Source: Symbiodinium microadriaticum
Taxonomy: Eukaryota; Sar; Dinophyceae; Suessiales; Symbiodiniaceae
Length of the DNA stretch: 64,000 nt
Direction of reading: 5' to 3'
NCBI GenBank assembly: GCA_001939145.1
Contig: LSRX01001382.1
Span: 25,378-89,377, forward strand
Positions 33,815 through 45,849 of the stretch are shown in pieces. The notes beneath the pieces are model-generated. The model was not told the DNA's origin. It searched no databases and was given only the letters and a program-made list of their open reading frames with translations. The position numbers and the translations under genes were made by a program. Numbering within the stretch: the stretch's first letter is position 1; each line of letters starts with the position of its first letter.

Positions 33815-36800
33815 CTGCAGGAGGCGAGGACTGGCCGGGAGTCCAAGTTGGACCAAATCTGTGCAGACTCGGTGATGTGCTCCGTGATAACTTACTGATT
33901 CTCCTGATTTGTCGTGAATATATGTGAATATGACATCACCATCAATCAGCCCACAACACACGACATGCAAATCGACACGCTACAATTAATGCAACGTTCC
34001 GCTCGCGGTCGAGCTCACTTTCTTAGTGTTTTCGCCATGTGCTTTGAGCCATTTTGAGTCCTAGGATCAAAATTCCTTTATGTAGAACTTCTGGGGGATA
34101 CTCAGTGGATTATGAAGTCAACTAAGCATCCAAGTAGTCCAAAGGCAGTGTCTATGTAGGTTTAGAGTCGTGGTTCAACTGCGGACTGAAGTTTGTCGGT
34201 TTTCAGTGCTGTGTCGGCTGAACGGTGCAGCCTGCGCTTTGAGCTATTTGTTGTACATAGTTTGGTTGGCTTTGAGTTCCAGTCGCGCTTTCTGTACGTG
34301 GCCTCAAAATACACCATGCCGCTTCTTCTGCCTGCCTTCTCGGCAACCAGTCCTAGTGCCAGAGCTGAAACAGCAAGGTAGATGATGCTCATGATGCTGG
34401 GTCCCGGGTTCCTTCCTTGCCCCCCCCCCCCTGCAAATCCCGACTGCCACCCCGNTGCCACCCCGCCCCCCGCCCTCGCGACAATTAATACACCGTTCCG
34501 CTAGCCCCCCAAGCTCCCTCCCCTCAAACCAGTCACTTATCACAGCGCTACACCACCCGAATGCAACCTGCTCGTCGCCAGACGCAGGATGGGAGCATTC
34601 AGCGGCCCCCAGCAGCAAAGAGCTCCGAACAACGCAGTGAACATCACCTGGACAAGGACAGCGCAGCTTTATGCAGCGCTCTCGGACTCATCACTATGCC
34701 TGAGCGCAGACGATGCCATAAACTTTTCGCACAAAGCCCAGCCGTACCTGGACGGCACGCACGATGAAGCAAAGGCAATGCCGTCAGTTAGACATCGGAA
34801 CCACGCCCACGATGCCACATAACTGCAGGGAACCGATTCGACGTTCAGCAACACCGTAACCATCGCCGGCGCAATCCCTACTTCTGATGCTACCCCATAT
34901 GAACAACCGCTTTCTCGTCGTTGTGACAAGCAGTTGTCACTGCACCGTCGGTCCTGCTGCGCACTAACGCCCTGAAGCTGGCTCTCAACATCGGCATAGC
35001 GTGTTGTCGCCTCAGTCCGGCCAAGATCCCGGTGACCCCCATCCACACTGCACCATATCATTCTCGCATCAAGTGGCCATGGTGCGTCGCACCGCACGTT
35101 CTTGATGACAGCCGGCTTTTGAGCGGAGAAGTTGCTGCGGACGCCCACATGCCAACCAAAATGAGGCCTTCGCTTAGCCCTTTGCACATCGGCTTGCAAG
35201 TTACAACCGGGTCCAGCTCGAGGCCTGCACGTGGGTGATGCAAGCTCCTGCGACGCCAATGTTGCAAAATTGCGCTCAGCTCAACCGTCCATGCATGACA
35301 ATCCGTGTGTTCGAAATCATTCCGAGTGCCTGTCTCTGGTCTCGGCAAACCCATGCAGGTATTCTAGGTCGGTTGGACCTCGCTGACATGACTGCAGTAC
35401 GATGCCACGTCGTAGTCCTGGAGCAAGTGCGGTGCTGAAATCTCTACGGTGATTCTTACAAGCTGGAACTACCTTGCCGCACTCCTGTTCTTCCCCGGCT
35501 GCTACGCCATCTGCTACACCTTCCCCAAAGCGGGGCGCATGCCGGCAGACAAGAGTGTACTGCTTTCTGCAAGTCCGAAGCCTGTGCTGCACGCGCCATC
35601 GCTGGCGACTGAGGCAGTGCCATCTGGCCGCCCTGGCCGCCCTGGTCCTGGCTCCGGAGGTTCCGGCGGCTCCAGCGGCTCCGCTGGCGCCTGCTCGGAA
35701 CTGGCAACCCGCGCGCGAGTGCGACCGAGGCACCGGCCTGAGCATCCTTTCGCACAGCCCCATCTGCATCTGCCAGGTCAGCAGTCGAGGGTTGTCAACA
35801 TCTCCCGCCTATGCAGCCTTTCCAGCCTTTGGCAGGTTTGCGGGGTTGCGATCGTCCCGGCCTTGACGAAAGCAGCTCAACCAAGTTTCTGCAAACCCCT
35901 GCATTCCCGCATCCGCCTCTTTTTCTGCTCTTGCTCCTTCCACAATGCCGGATGTAGAGGCTCAGCGGACAACAGAGTATGCCGCGAGAGAAACACGCAC
36001 GGCGGGTAAAAATGTGCCTCCAGCAGTTCTCTCATAGCCAAGGCTGACTTCATGCCTCGATGACCTCTGCACTCTACCACCGAGGGCACTGGGCCACAAG
36101 AAGAGGGGAAGTTCTACCAGGTGCCCGCACGAGGCTTTGGCGGCGGCCGCGCTACCTCGGCTCCCACTTCCGCTTCCCATGCCTGACGGGTGGCAGGCGC
36201 AGACGCACGGGAATACTAATGCACTTGGCCGTGTGAAGAAGAGCGGACCTGGCGAGCCGCGGCGATGGCTCGCCGTAGTGGCTCGTGTCCACGGGTTAGG
36301 CGATGAAGATTCAGATTATCACGGTGCAAGGATGTGAGAACCTAAATCGCACAAAGCGCGAAGCCACATGGCGCTTTCAGCTATTCTCTGCTATTCAGCT
36401 GTTCAGCCAAGGCACCTGTTCTCGAAGGGGCTCCAGTGACGGCTCCTCTGATGTCTCCTTCGCGGCCTCCTCACCTTCTGCTGCGCCTGCCTGACAGAAC
36501 AATGAGATTGCACTTTGTCTCAAACTCTCAAACCCTGACGAAGCGGAACCGCATGAAACATGTTGCATCAACGAAAGTCTGCACTGTAAGAATCCACACG
36601 AAGCGCACTCGAAGCGCAAATGCCCCCATCACCCGCGCCTCAACCAACAGCTCTTGTGCTAATCGCTGCAAGAGCAGGCAGCAGACCATTGCGAGTTCAC
36701 GTGTCAATTCCTCAGCGATCGCTGAACTTCAACGCCACCCTTTCTTGCTTCTGACATGCACACGAGTCAAGCTTACCTGTCTGACACCTCTGGCGAGGAG

Positions 36801-37496
36801 GACAACAAGAGAAAGGACAGGCCAACTACAGCTCAAACATTGAACCTACAACAAGACAAAGCGCCCCCACAGGACTCTGACTCCTCCTTACGTCTAGCTG
36901 TCTTGTGCGGAGCATCCCTGGCTCGATGGGTCCGCTGTGGTGATTCCGAGGTTGCCAACTCGGCCTCAAAAGGATGTCATATTATGAAAAAGCAAATACG
37001 ATAGCAGCATACTTGATCGTGCCTTAGCCTGCCGAACATAGAGTGGCTGCGCTGACGGAGTCTGCAAAAGGTGGGACGCGCACCTTGCGTTGTCTCACAG
37101 AGACAAAGAAGCTCTCACCTCTGAGTGACTTTGCAGCCACGTCGCAGTTCCGCCAGTTCTCGGGCTCGGGGAAGAAGCCCGGCTCTCCCTGCCTCCGCCA
37201 CTGATTCCGTGCCTAGCGGACCCTCGCCTATTAGCCGACCTCGTCGTTTGCCAGCTGAACGAGGCACTGAAGAAGCCCTTCATGTAGCTCAGACGAGACC
37301 TGGCAAAGAGGGACTGAAAGAACAATCGAAAAGGTTTTGCTCTGGACCTCAAGGCTGTGCACGAGAAGGCGGGCGTAGGTTTCCAACAACGCCTGACTGC
37401 ATGGCGCTTTATGAATACTCCTTTTAGGCCGCCACCATTGTGCCTGCACTTCGGGATCTGGATCGGCCTGCAAACAGGGGGAGGGGAGGGGAGGGG
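33815..37496. other. No recognised gene; GC-rich coding-like stretch at 35.4-36.0 kb unassigned
   Basis: Possible N-terminal TMBIM exons should lie just above 33815. Frames around 34669-35259 (minus) and 35449-36009 (plus) are open but low-complexity (Gly/Ala/Pro). One ambiguous base is at 34455 beside a poly-C run. Nothing else was recognised. Confidence 0.4.
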
Positions 37497-37824
37497 NNNN
37501 NNNNNNNNNNNNNNNNNNNNNNNNNNNNNNNNNNNNNNNNNNNNNNNNNNNNNNNNNNNNNNNNNNNNNNNNNNNNNNNNNNNNNNNNNNNNNNNNNNNN
37601 NNNNNNNNNNNNNNNNNNNNNNNNNNNNNNNNNNNNNNNNNNNNNNNNNNNNNNNNNNNNNNNNNNNNNNNNNNNNNNNNNNNNNNNNNNNNNNNNNNNN
37701 NNNNNNNNNNNNNNNNNNNNNNNNNNNNNNNNNNNNNNNNNNNNNNNNNNNNNNNNNNNNNNNNNNNNNNNNNNNNNNNNNNNNNNNNNNNNNNNNNNNN
37801 NNNNNNNNNNNNNNNNNNNNNNNN
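37497..37824. other. Assembly gap (328 N) inside a G-rich simple repeat
   Basis: The gap is flanked by GAGGGG units on the left (37480-37496) and GAGGGAGG units on the right (37825-37870). Frames that run through the N block are not evidence of genes. The true length of the repeat is unknown. Confidence 0.98.
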
Positions 37825-37870
37825 AAGCGAGAGAGGGAGGGAGAGGGAGGGAGAGGGAGGGGAGGGAGGG

Positions 37871-39790
37871 GACCCCCTTCCAAAAAAAACGCTTTGATGT
37901 TCACACTTATTTGCACCGACAATCGAATCTACTGCCTACGTGCTGCTCTTCATGCTTCGATATATCTTTCCAGATCCAGCTTGTGTCTCTATGCTTCCCC
38001 CCGATGCGCCATACAAGTAGGCTGTGCGCGGCACTGCAAGCACGCTGTTCTGAATCGCTGGCACGGCGCCTCGAGCGAAGCACCATCAACCTCTTGTGGC
38101 TGGCCTGAGCAGGCAGGCTGCAATGGGCCGCGGCTCAATGCAACTGGACAGCTTCCTTGGAGCCCGCCCGAGGACCCTGCAGTGCTTGGCCCGCTGTAGC
38201 AGTTCTTTTGTGATGGCCTCAGACCACAGCACTCTCTTGTGTTTTCGGCGGCAGCGGGCCGGGGCTGCAGGATGAGATCAAATGTGAGCTGCGGATCGAA
38301 CGGCAAGTGTCATCACGCACCGTCGCTTGACTGCTGCATCCCAGCCCATGCCTCGAAACTGACGGGCAAGGAAACCGGCGTTGCTGTCAGCATTATTTGT
38401 GAGCTTCGTGGAAGCTCAGATGCGCGCCCAGAGCCAGTGGATCGAGAAGAGCCTTCAAGATTATTCGACCTGCGCAACACAGTTGCTGTGGTCAAGTTTG
38501 GCTTCTCGTCTCGAGGCATCGACCAGCTTGCACGAAGCCATGCTTCGCTGCGTCTGGGGATTCTTCTGGCCTCGGAGGATTGTGACACGCGGCATCTGCA
38601 TCATATAGTTTGCAGCATATAAACTCCACACAATATTGCGCAGATCACACACTACTGGAACTGGAACGACTTTGCGTCGAGACCAGCGGTCACCGTCGGT
38701 TATCTGCTCACATCGCTGACTCAGACTTCTTGAGAAGGTGTCAGGGTTCACGGCAGCAAGGGAGGGCCTCCTCGGACCAGACCCGAAGTCCGAGTGCCAG
38801 TCACATGGCAAGCCAGAATGTCGTGCACGGTGCTCACCACGGCCTCCTGTAAGTCAGGACCTCAGATTCTCAGAAGCCAGTGACAGCAGGCACGCAAAAG
38901 CCTTCCGCACGGCTAAGACCGAGACTCCTTAAAGCGTCGACAAGCAAAGGCCTTGAAACGGCTGCCCCAAACATCCCCAAACATTGTTAAGCCTTTTTCG
39001 CTGAAGCAGGCAGGCAGGCCAGCTCGATAATCTTTGAGGAAGTGTATTGCGAATTGCAGGGTGCTGTGTTTGTCTGGATGAAGCACAATTGTTCTGCCGC
39101 CGATTGCTGTGCTCTATGCCATTCGCCTGTACAGTGCAGAACTCAGCGGCCTCTGATCCAGAAAGCCACCCTGACTTCAGACTGTTTTGCTTACGGTCTG
39201 GGCTTACAGTGCTGTACAAGAGCAGCCATCGCAGGGCAGGCTAGTGCACTCTGCTTTGGGCCGTCTCATTTGGATTTACTGGTGTCCGCATCATTTCGGA
39301 AGTGCTTAACCACGCCGTCCAAGCCCAGGGCAGACCTGAAGTGACTCTACCTTTGCAGTGTCTAGCAAACATTGATTCGAGCGGCAGGAACGGGATTGAG
39401 ATCTCCCAGACTTTGGGGAAGAAAGCAGCGACGGCCCACGCAACCTGCACCTGCCAAAATGCCGCTGTGACTGCTGTGACTGTGACAGAAGTCGCTCTAG
39501 TGCAGGCCAGTGGCCGGCACCGAGTTGACCTCGGCTCGGAGAACCCCGCTGCCACAGGCAGCGGGAAAGGCCGAACCGACCCTTCCGGAAGTTACTAGAC
39601 CTCCTTGAACGCACCGGATAAGGCGAAGGCAAAGAAAGTCACGACCGGAAGCGGTAACACCCCTGAACGCGCAGGCCAACCGAAAGCAATCGACCCCCCC
39701 AAACATCATCAAGCTTTGCTGGGTTTAGTGCTCCCCGACAGTGACACAGGCCACGACCGGGTCGCGCCAACGTTCCTGCCTTTGCTCCGT
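37871..39790. other. No recognised gene
   Basis: Open frames on both strands lack motifs. No obvious repeats. Confidence 0.5.
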
Positions 39791-39798
39791 TCTATGTC

Positions 39799-40225
39799 GT
39801 TCTGCACGCAGACGCCGCCGCCAAGGTGGTAAAAAAACGCATTTTCCAGATAGCCTATTCGCAGAAGGTGCTACAAAAGTAGACACCTTTAGCGAGATGG
39901 TTACAACGCGCATAATTCAAGACAATATATTTGTCAGTTCCACAAGTAGACGCCGTCGCCGAAAGTGTTGCGAAGCTCTTGGCACAGGCGCACGCTCTGC
40001 CCGTTCTGCAAGTAGCCGCTGCCGCCGAATTGGTTACTCCCAGATATCCTATTCGTCACAGCTCCGCAAGTAGACGCCGTCGCAAAAGTTGTTCCAAAGC
40101 AATGGCACAGGCAGGCGATTTGTGCGTTCAGGAAGTAGACGCCTCAAAGTGGATACAAAACACATATAGTGCAGACAGACTGTTCGTCAGTTCCCCAAGT
40201 AGACACCGTCGCCGAAAGTGTTAGT
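39799..40225. repeat. Minisatellite of about 66 bp, seven degenerate units
   Basis: Units start near 39799, 39866, 39937, 40003, 40060, 40126 and 40190, with the consensus GTTCYRCAAGTAGACGCCG followed by TCGCCGAAAGTGTT and a variable half. Since 66 is a multiple of three, one frame reads as a 22-residue repeat (VPQVDAVAESV, VLQVAAAAELV). Stops in most units argue against present coding use. Confidence 0.75.
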
Positions 40226-40653
40226 CGTGTGTCCCTTTCCCCGAGTGAATGCAAGCCCTTAGAGAGTGATACCGATACATCTGCTTAAGGGGTTTTTGGC
40301 TGCTCCAATACCTCTTGTGAAAGGGTTTGGGGGCTCAGATACGACTTCCCAAAATGCTGGCGTGCTAAAGGGCTCTGATGGCTCAGATACAGCTTCCGAA
40401 AGGGGTCCTGCAATCCCGCTAGTCGAGGTTTGAAGTTTCGTTTTCTTTGTTGGTGTCCTGGACGATACCTCTCCCACTCTAATGTTGTATGAAGACGATA
40501 CCCCCAAGCCTACTTTGAATGCCCAGGCCCGCATGGTATGATTTTGCCTGATGTCTTGCAGCACACCTTGCTACAATATATTCGGGACCTCCGATACAAC
40601 TTCCTAAAGGATTTTTTGAGGGCTCCGATGTACCTTCCTCAAGAATGGCTAAC

Positions 40654-40820
40654 GGTTGATGTTTGGATGCATGCCGGGCCGGTTGGTCTCCAAAGTGCTA
40701 CACGTCTGGACGCTGAAAAGGTTGATGCTTGGATGTATGCCAGGCCCGGCCCCGAAATGCTGAACCCCAGTGTCGACGCTGAACGGTTGATGTTTGCATG
40801 CATGATGCAGGGCTGCCACA
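40654..40820. repeat. Second 66-bp minisatellite, three units
   Basis: Units beginning GTTGATGYTTGGATGYATGCC start near 40655, 40721 and 40785 and contain GTCTGGACGCTGAA or CCAGTGTCGACGCTGAA. Another copy pair of the same unit is at 41503-41590. Confidence 0.75.
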
Positions 40821-41502
40821 CCCCCAACTCCTCCCCACCCCTGGTATCCCCCCACCCCCCTGTGGGCTGGGGGCCTGTGGTGGTATGCTTCCTCCCCACA
40901 TCCCTGCCCCGCCCTGTGGTTTCGTTGTTGTGGTGGGCTCAGCACCCTCCTTAGCTGAGGCTTTGGTTGGCTTGAATTGGAGTACGCAACACGTGTGACA
41001 CAAGGACCTCTTGTCACGATTAGTAACTCAACTATTGTTACGCGGAACTTAAGCAGCACTTGTTCTGATCTTCTCCACCATCATTCATGTCTACAATTGC
41101 ATCTACCATGGTCGTGCGGCCCGCATCCGCCGTTCTTGAAGTATTTATGTTTTAGTATTTATCTTCCTTCTTGCTGTGGCACCGGTGATATTGCTCACGA
41201 TGATGTGCTGCCTTAGGCGGCGACGTGACTCGACAATCGGGTCATCTTTGAAATCATGCTCAACATCATCATTGTCGTGGTCATCTTCATCATGAGTACC
41301 ATCAAAAGAATAGCTGCCACCATCACCATCGCCATACAACCCTCATAATTAAGCGTTGTAGTTCATGCCTGATGCGGGAAACTACTGTGCAGATTGCCGC
41401 TTTCCGTACAGGGCAGGGGTGGGGTACCACAGGAGGTGGGGGGGTGGGAAGGCGGCACCCCCAATCCGCGCAACAGCATGAGCAAGGCAGGTATGGGGCG
41501 AC

Positions 41503-41590
41503 ACCCCAGTGTGGACGCTGGAACGGTTCATGTTCGGGTGCATGCCAGGCCGGTGTCCAATTGCTGAACCCCAGTGTGGACGCTGTCAGA
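41503..41590. repeat. Copies of the second minisatellite
   Basis: CCCCAGTGTGGACGCTG occurs at 41503 and 41569, 66 bp apart, with CATGCCAGGCC between, matching 40741-40790. Confidence 0.75.
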
Positions 41591-42361
41591 AGTGCATTTC
41601 CTCCCCTCGATGCGACTTAAACCCTCCCCTCGTACTATTGTTGGGGTTGCCTAAACCCTCTTAAACGCAAAAAGTCACACCATCTTCTTTTTACCCCCCT
41701 GTACTGCTGGCAAAACAAAAGGCCGGTAACGACTTTCACCTTTCACAATACTGGTAGAACCGTACACTGCAAGCGAGTTTCCACAATGTCTGCTTCGTCC
41801 TGGGAAGCAGGCAAGGATCCATAACTTGTCAAGCCAACATCAGATCCCCTCGGGACCGGTCTTTTGCTCGAAGTGTTGGAGTGAAAACGCCACGCTCCAA
41901 ACCAGGTTCTCTGGTTCGCACAGACACACTCCGCAACTATGGAATGTTCTGAATGGCCATCATGTCAGTGTGTACATGCAAGACTGTGGCAAGGCTCATA
42001 CTGAATCGCCCGGACGACAGCATCGGCAACTTTCTCCGGTGTAGTCCATCCAACAAATCCTCCTGCTCGTCTGACGGACACTCCTTTGCCAGGGACGCTA
42101 GGACGCTGCTGTGGGGCAAATTCTAACTGTTGTGTCACGCGGCTTCATCTCGTTTCATCATGTTGGGATGCATAAGTTGCGCACCAAGTTTGTCCGAGGT
42201 TTTCGCGGCCATGCCGGCATCGACGACCAATCCCGGAGAGACACAGTGGAAAGTAACGGGTTTCCTCAATCGCACTCACTCCAAAAATCAATGTCTCTGC
42301 CAGAATTTCGGAAAACATTCCAATGCGGTCATGCTGACAAGGGTCTTCTCGAGGATCATCT

Positions 42362-45300
42362 CGAGTCGAAGCGAGGCAGTAAGCGAAGACAAAGCAGCCT
42401 GCGGCGGAATTGTGGAAGACAAGCTGCACACAACTACCAACGACTCTGAAGTCTTCATGAAACTTGAAAAGTCACACCACATCTTGCCTTTGATGCGCCG
42501 TAGATGCTGCCGAAAGGAACCGCGAACTGGCACAGCTCCGCCAAGTTTCGTGTTTATGTGCGCACATGTTCTCAGTACTACCGTTCACACCTTGGCAGAG
42601 ATGGAAGAGATGTTGACCACGTGGCCGCGCTGGCCCTCCAGGCCGCTTGAATTTCTTCGGAGCAAAATGTTTCAGAGCGTGTGCTCGGACTATTTGCAGG
42701 TTGCAGCGAACCTTCATCATCTCTTGCAGGAAAATCTTCGTCAGGTGTATCGTGCCAACAAGATTCGTCTGTAGCATGGCATCCATCTCGGATGTGTCTG
42801 CACGACTGCGAAAGAGTGGTTAAAAACGCTCAAACGCGATCCAACGAAAGTCTGCTCCGACCAGGCCACATCAGTGTCTGACATCGCGTCGAAGAAGGCA
42901 TTCCTGACAGATCGATCTCTTCGGCTGAACGGCTAAACATAACACGGCTACAGGGAAGAAGCGCCTGTCAACACCGGCGTTGTTGATCAGGACCTGGCAG
43001 GGTCCAAAGGCCATCGCCTTTCGGAGGAACTCGCTGCGGCTGTGGCTGTCCTCAGTTTGTCTACCTAGCAACGAGACAGTAGCAAACACCAAGCAACAGG
43101 AATCACCGCAACATGGGTAGATCGTTTCTGAGCCGCTGTTACATCCAGCTTGACCGTGAGAACCTCGCAAGTGCAAAGCGTCCGCATTTTTGCAACAATC
43201 GCCGTACTCCTAGCTCTGACCAAAACTGGACGACTCTTTTTCTTCGTCGTGTGGATATGTAGCGCTGCATGCACCATTCGGTGTGCAGGTTTCAGCACCT
43301 GCCCGCTGAGGACTGACCGCCGCCGAAAACCCTTATAGGGTGGCGAGGGTGGGTTAACAGCTTATAGGCGTCGAAGACGCGTCTCGAGCCAGAGTGCTGA
43401 AAAAGCAGCACCGCCGTTCGCGATTGTTACTGCGCACACAAGAGAACAATCGCCGCACTCCTAGCTCTGACGCCAAGACTGGACGACTCTTTTTTCTTCG
43501 TCGCGTGGATATGTAGCGGATGTAGCGCTGCATGCACCGTTCGGCGCGCAGGTTCAGGTCCTATACAGCCGGCGTCGGGTGCGAATCTCAGCACCACTGA
43601 CCACCCGGTGCACCCAGCCCCACCACGCGCCAACTCAGCAAACGGTGGAGCAGGACACTCGCTTCGTCCACAGCGTAGCAGAGGTCGTCGATTGACTTGG
43701 CCAGGGTGTGTGATCTCGGAAGCCGGGCACGAGCAAAGTCGTCACGGGAGACCGCGTGGGCCACGTTGGCCTTGGACGGTACCCGCCGAAAGTCCACCAT
43801 GAGGCTCTGACGCCCTGGCGCGGCGCCAAGGCCCAGAAGGCTGCCAGCATACCATTCATCGCCGGGTCTTTGCCATGTCCCTTTCCCACCGCACCACCCA
43901 CCCACACCCACGCACAACCCTGCTGAGCTTGACCTCGTCGATGAGCTCGGCTGCCGTCCTCCCGGTAGTCGGTGCAATTCTTCCACCCAGGTCCCGGGCG
44001 TAGTGCGCCGGTAATGTGGAACCCGTTGGTCAAGTCGTCGGTGAAGTTCTCGATGTCCGGGTAGTTGAGACGTCGCAGCAGGGTCGCCTTGTGCGGCGTC
44101 GAGGTCGCCCGCACCGCGGGGGGGGGGGCGCTGGGCCGAGGCAAGGTGGCGCCGGGCTGCGCAGACACAAGGGGCACTTCTGTCTCGTCCGCGGAGGCCC
44201 AACGCCGCTCCATGCGGATCTTGTTCGGCATGTAGTCGTGGGCACTGGCACCTCCTCCGCCGACGAAGGCTCACGCCTCCCATACAGCTTCTTGGGTCGT
44301 GGGTCGTAGGCCTCATGTTGGCGTCGTTGGTCGAAGGAGCCTCGGCTGGGGGAAGGACGCCAGGGAGCTCATCACCAGGCACCTGCGCCGCCGCCCCCAG
44401 GAACCCACTGGCTCATAGATACGGCCGAAGGCGCCGACCCAAAGGACGCCTGTCAGCGGCCCGTGGCGTGGTGTCGATACTCCGTCACCAGCGTCGTCGA
44501 GGGATCATGGCGTCGGGTGGCGTCTCACTGGCCTCCACGAACGCCGCCGGCACTGCGCTCAGCGCCGCCCGAAAAAGATCAGGCAGGAGTAGCCAGACAT
44601 GGACATGGCCACTGCGACTCGGATGGGTCAGCCCTGACGCCAGGAGCGCCATGGCTTTCGCATGCTTTCGCCTTATAGCCGGACTTGGGGTCGGAGGGCT
44701 CGAGGGCATCGGAGTTATGGGCGTCGGAGCCAATGGTGTGGATTGGCGTCGCCAACCGGCCTGGCGCAGCGCCGATGGGAGGAATGGTCAGCCCCTCCTC
44801 GTTGATGTCGTAGGGCTCCTGCGGAATGTCTCCAAGGCCGCCGGTGCCACCATCCCCAGATGACACAGGCGCCGTCTGGCTCGTCGTCCCAGCTACGGGT
44901 GCGGCCTTCCTGCAGCAAATTGGCCGCCGAAGCTGCGTCGTTGAGTTCAGCAATCCGCCGACAGCAGCCCCACCCCTGGCGCAAAGCCCATTCGCCGAGC
45001 GGCCGAAAGGGCAGCGACCTGACCGTCGAGATCCGTCGAGGCACAAAGGATGCTAGGAGAAAAGCTTAGACGTCGAAGACGCGTCAAGCCAGAGTGCTGA
45101 AGGCAGCTACGCCGCCGTTCAGCATTATACTGTGCACACAATGTGTGTTACACAACATTAAAGGGCACAAAGCGCCTTAAGCGCACGTTTTCCTAGCCCA
45201 GCCTCCAAACTTGGAAAACGCTTCATGAGATCTGCCTCACCAACAAATAATGGCGTCACGCAATCGCGCACAGTACTGACCAGCGCTGCCTTCACCTCCT

Positions 45301-45488
45301 GCAGCTTCTCCTCTCTGCGAGCTCCGAGAACCAGCTTCTTAACCTCTGGGAGCAGAACGGTTTGCAGGCCTAGGCTTTAAGGAAGCTTGAAGAATGAAAG
45401 GCGTCAATGCGCGCCTTCTCTGCCGCCAGCGCGGTTGCTATGTACACGCCAAGACCATCCGATGCCCCCGTGACGGCGCAGCAGAGGC
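42362..45488 (-). CDS. Short-chain dehydrogenase/reductase (SDR), multi-exon, partial
   Basis: NAD(P)-dependent oxidoreductase of the classical SDR superfamily; substrate unknown. Exons: 45488-45415 (CCAVTGASDGLGVYIATAL, the TGxxxGxG cofactor loop); 45334 to about 45241 (LVLGARREEKLQEVKAAL, second strand of the Rossmann fold); about 43040-42975 (MAFGPCQVLINNAGV, the NNAG motif); 42786-42712 (MDAMLQTNLVGTIHLTK); 42635-42591 (GHVVNISSISAK, with the catalytic Ser); 42526-42488 (FAVPFGSIYGASK, the catalytic YxxxK); 42398 to about 42362 (AALSSLTASLRLEM). The donor after the YGASK exon is GC and that after the first exon is GC. The motif order fits DHRS7-like 'extended-loop' SDRs. The intron at about 45240-43040 contains a decayed retroelement. 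A short exon after NNAG and the start and end of the gene were not found. Confidence 0.87.
43194..43293. repeat. Direct repeat of about 100 bp, copy 1
   Basis: Nearly the same as 43445-43557: AACAATCGCCG, TACTCCTAGCTCTGAC, TGGACGACTC and GCTGCATGCACC are shared in order. Both copies lie in the SDR intron. Confidence 0.85.
43359..45140 (-). mobile_element. Decayed retroelement fragment inside the SDR intron
   Basis: Flanked by direct repeats of about 80 bp at 43359-43441 and 45063-45140 (shared GTCGAAGACGCGTC, AGCCAGAGTGCTGAA and CGCCGTTC words). Two overlapping minus frames between 43588 and 44382 hold retroelement-like pieces: LLRRLNYPDIENFTDDLTNGF followed by GPGW, and an RNase H-like end (MVDFRRVPSKANVAHAVSRD) in another frame. 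The ADAVSRD-type ending is seen at the end of the RNase H domain in dinoflagellate retroelements, so the fragment is frame-shifted and inactive. High GC sets it apart from its surroundings. Confidence 0.6.
43445..43557. repeat. Direct repeat of about 100 bp, copy 2
   Basis: Second copy of 43194-43293, about 250 bp away, with an extra 9-bp duplication (ATGTAGCGG). Confidence 0.85.
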
Positions 45489-45794
45489 CTGGCAAATCAA
45501 GCAGGAAAACTTCCCTGCCTGCTCGAGTCTGCCACCTGTCAGCTCGTAGGCTTTCTTCCGAAAGAAAGTCACGTAAAGAAGCCTCGGACGCCACATGTCA
45601 AACTATTTGGCCACTCGCGGGTGGAGGATCCGCGTCCACCCTGTTTAGCAACTTGCGCGGGTGAAATCCAATCAAGAGGGTTGGGAAATGTTGGAAAACA
45701 GGTCAAACTGAAGCATCCTGCCATGTCGCCGGGCTAGAAGGGCAAACAGCAAAGCTCCACCTGCGACTCCATGGCTACAAACAGCCGACTCATG

Positions 45795-45840
45795 CATGCA
45801 CACACACACACACAAACACAGAGAGAGAGAGAGAGAGAGT
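45795..45840. repeat. (CA)n(GA)n microsatellite
   Basis: A run of CA units followed directly by GA units, upstream of the SDR gene. A compound dinucleotide repeat. Confidence 0.9.
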
Positions 45841-45849
45841 CATGCTTGC

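Noticed and set aside
34040-34070. AGCCATTTTG resembling part of the dinoflagellate spliced leader
   Set aside because: Only ten bases match and the following GGCTCAAG is absent, so it is not a spliced-leader relic.
35449-36009. 186-codon plus frame rich in Gly, Ser, Ala and Pro
   Set aside because: GC-rich low-complexity sequence, with similar-length frames on the other strand and no motif.
37095-38199. Long open frames across the N block
   Set aside because: They are open only because N codons contain no stops; the flanks are G-rich simple repeat.
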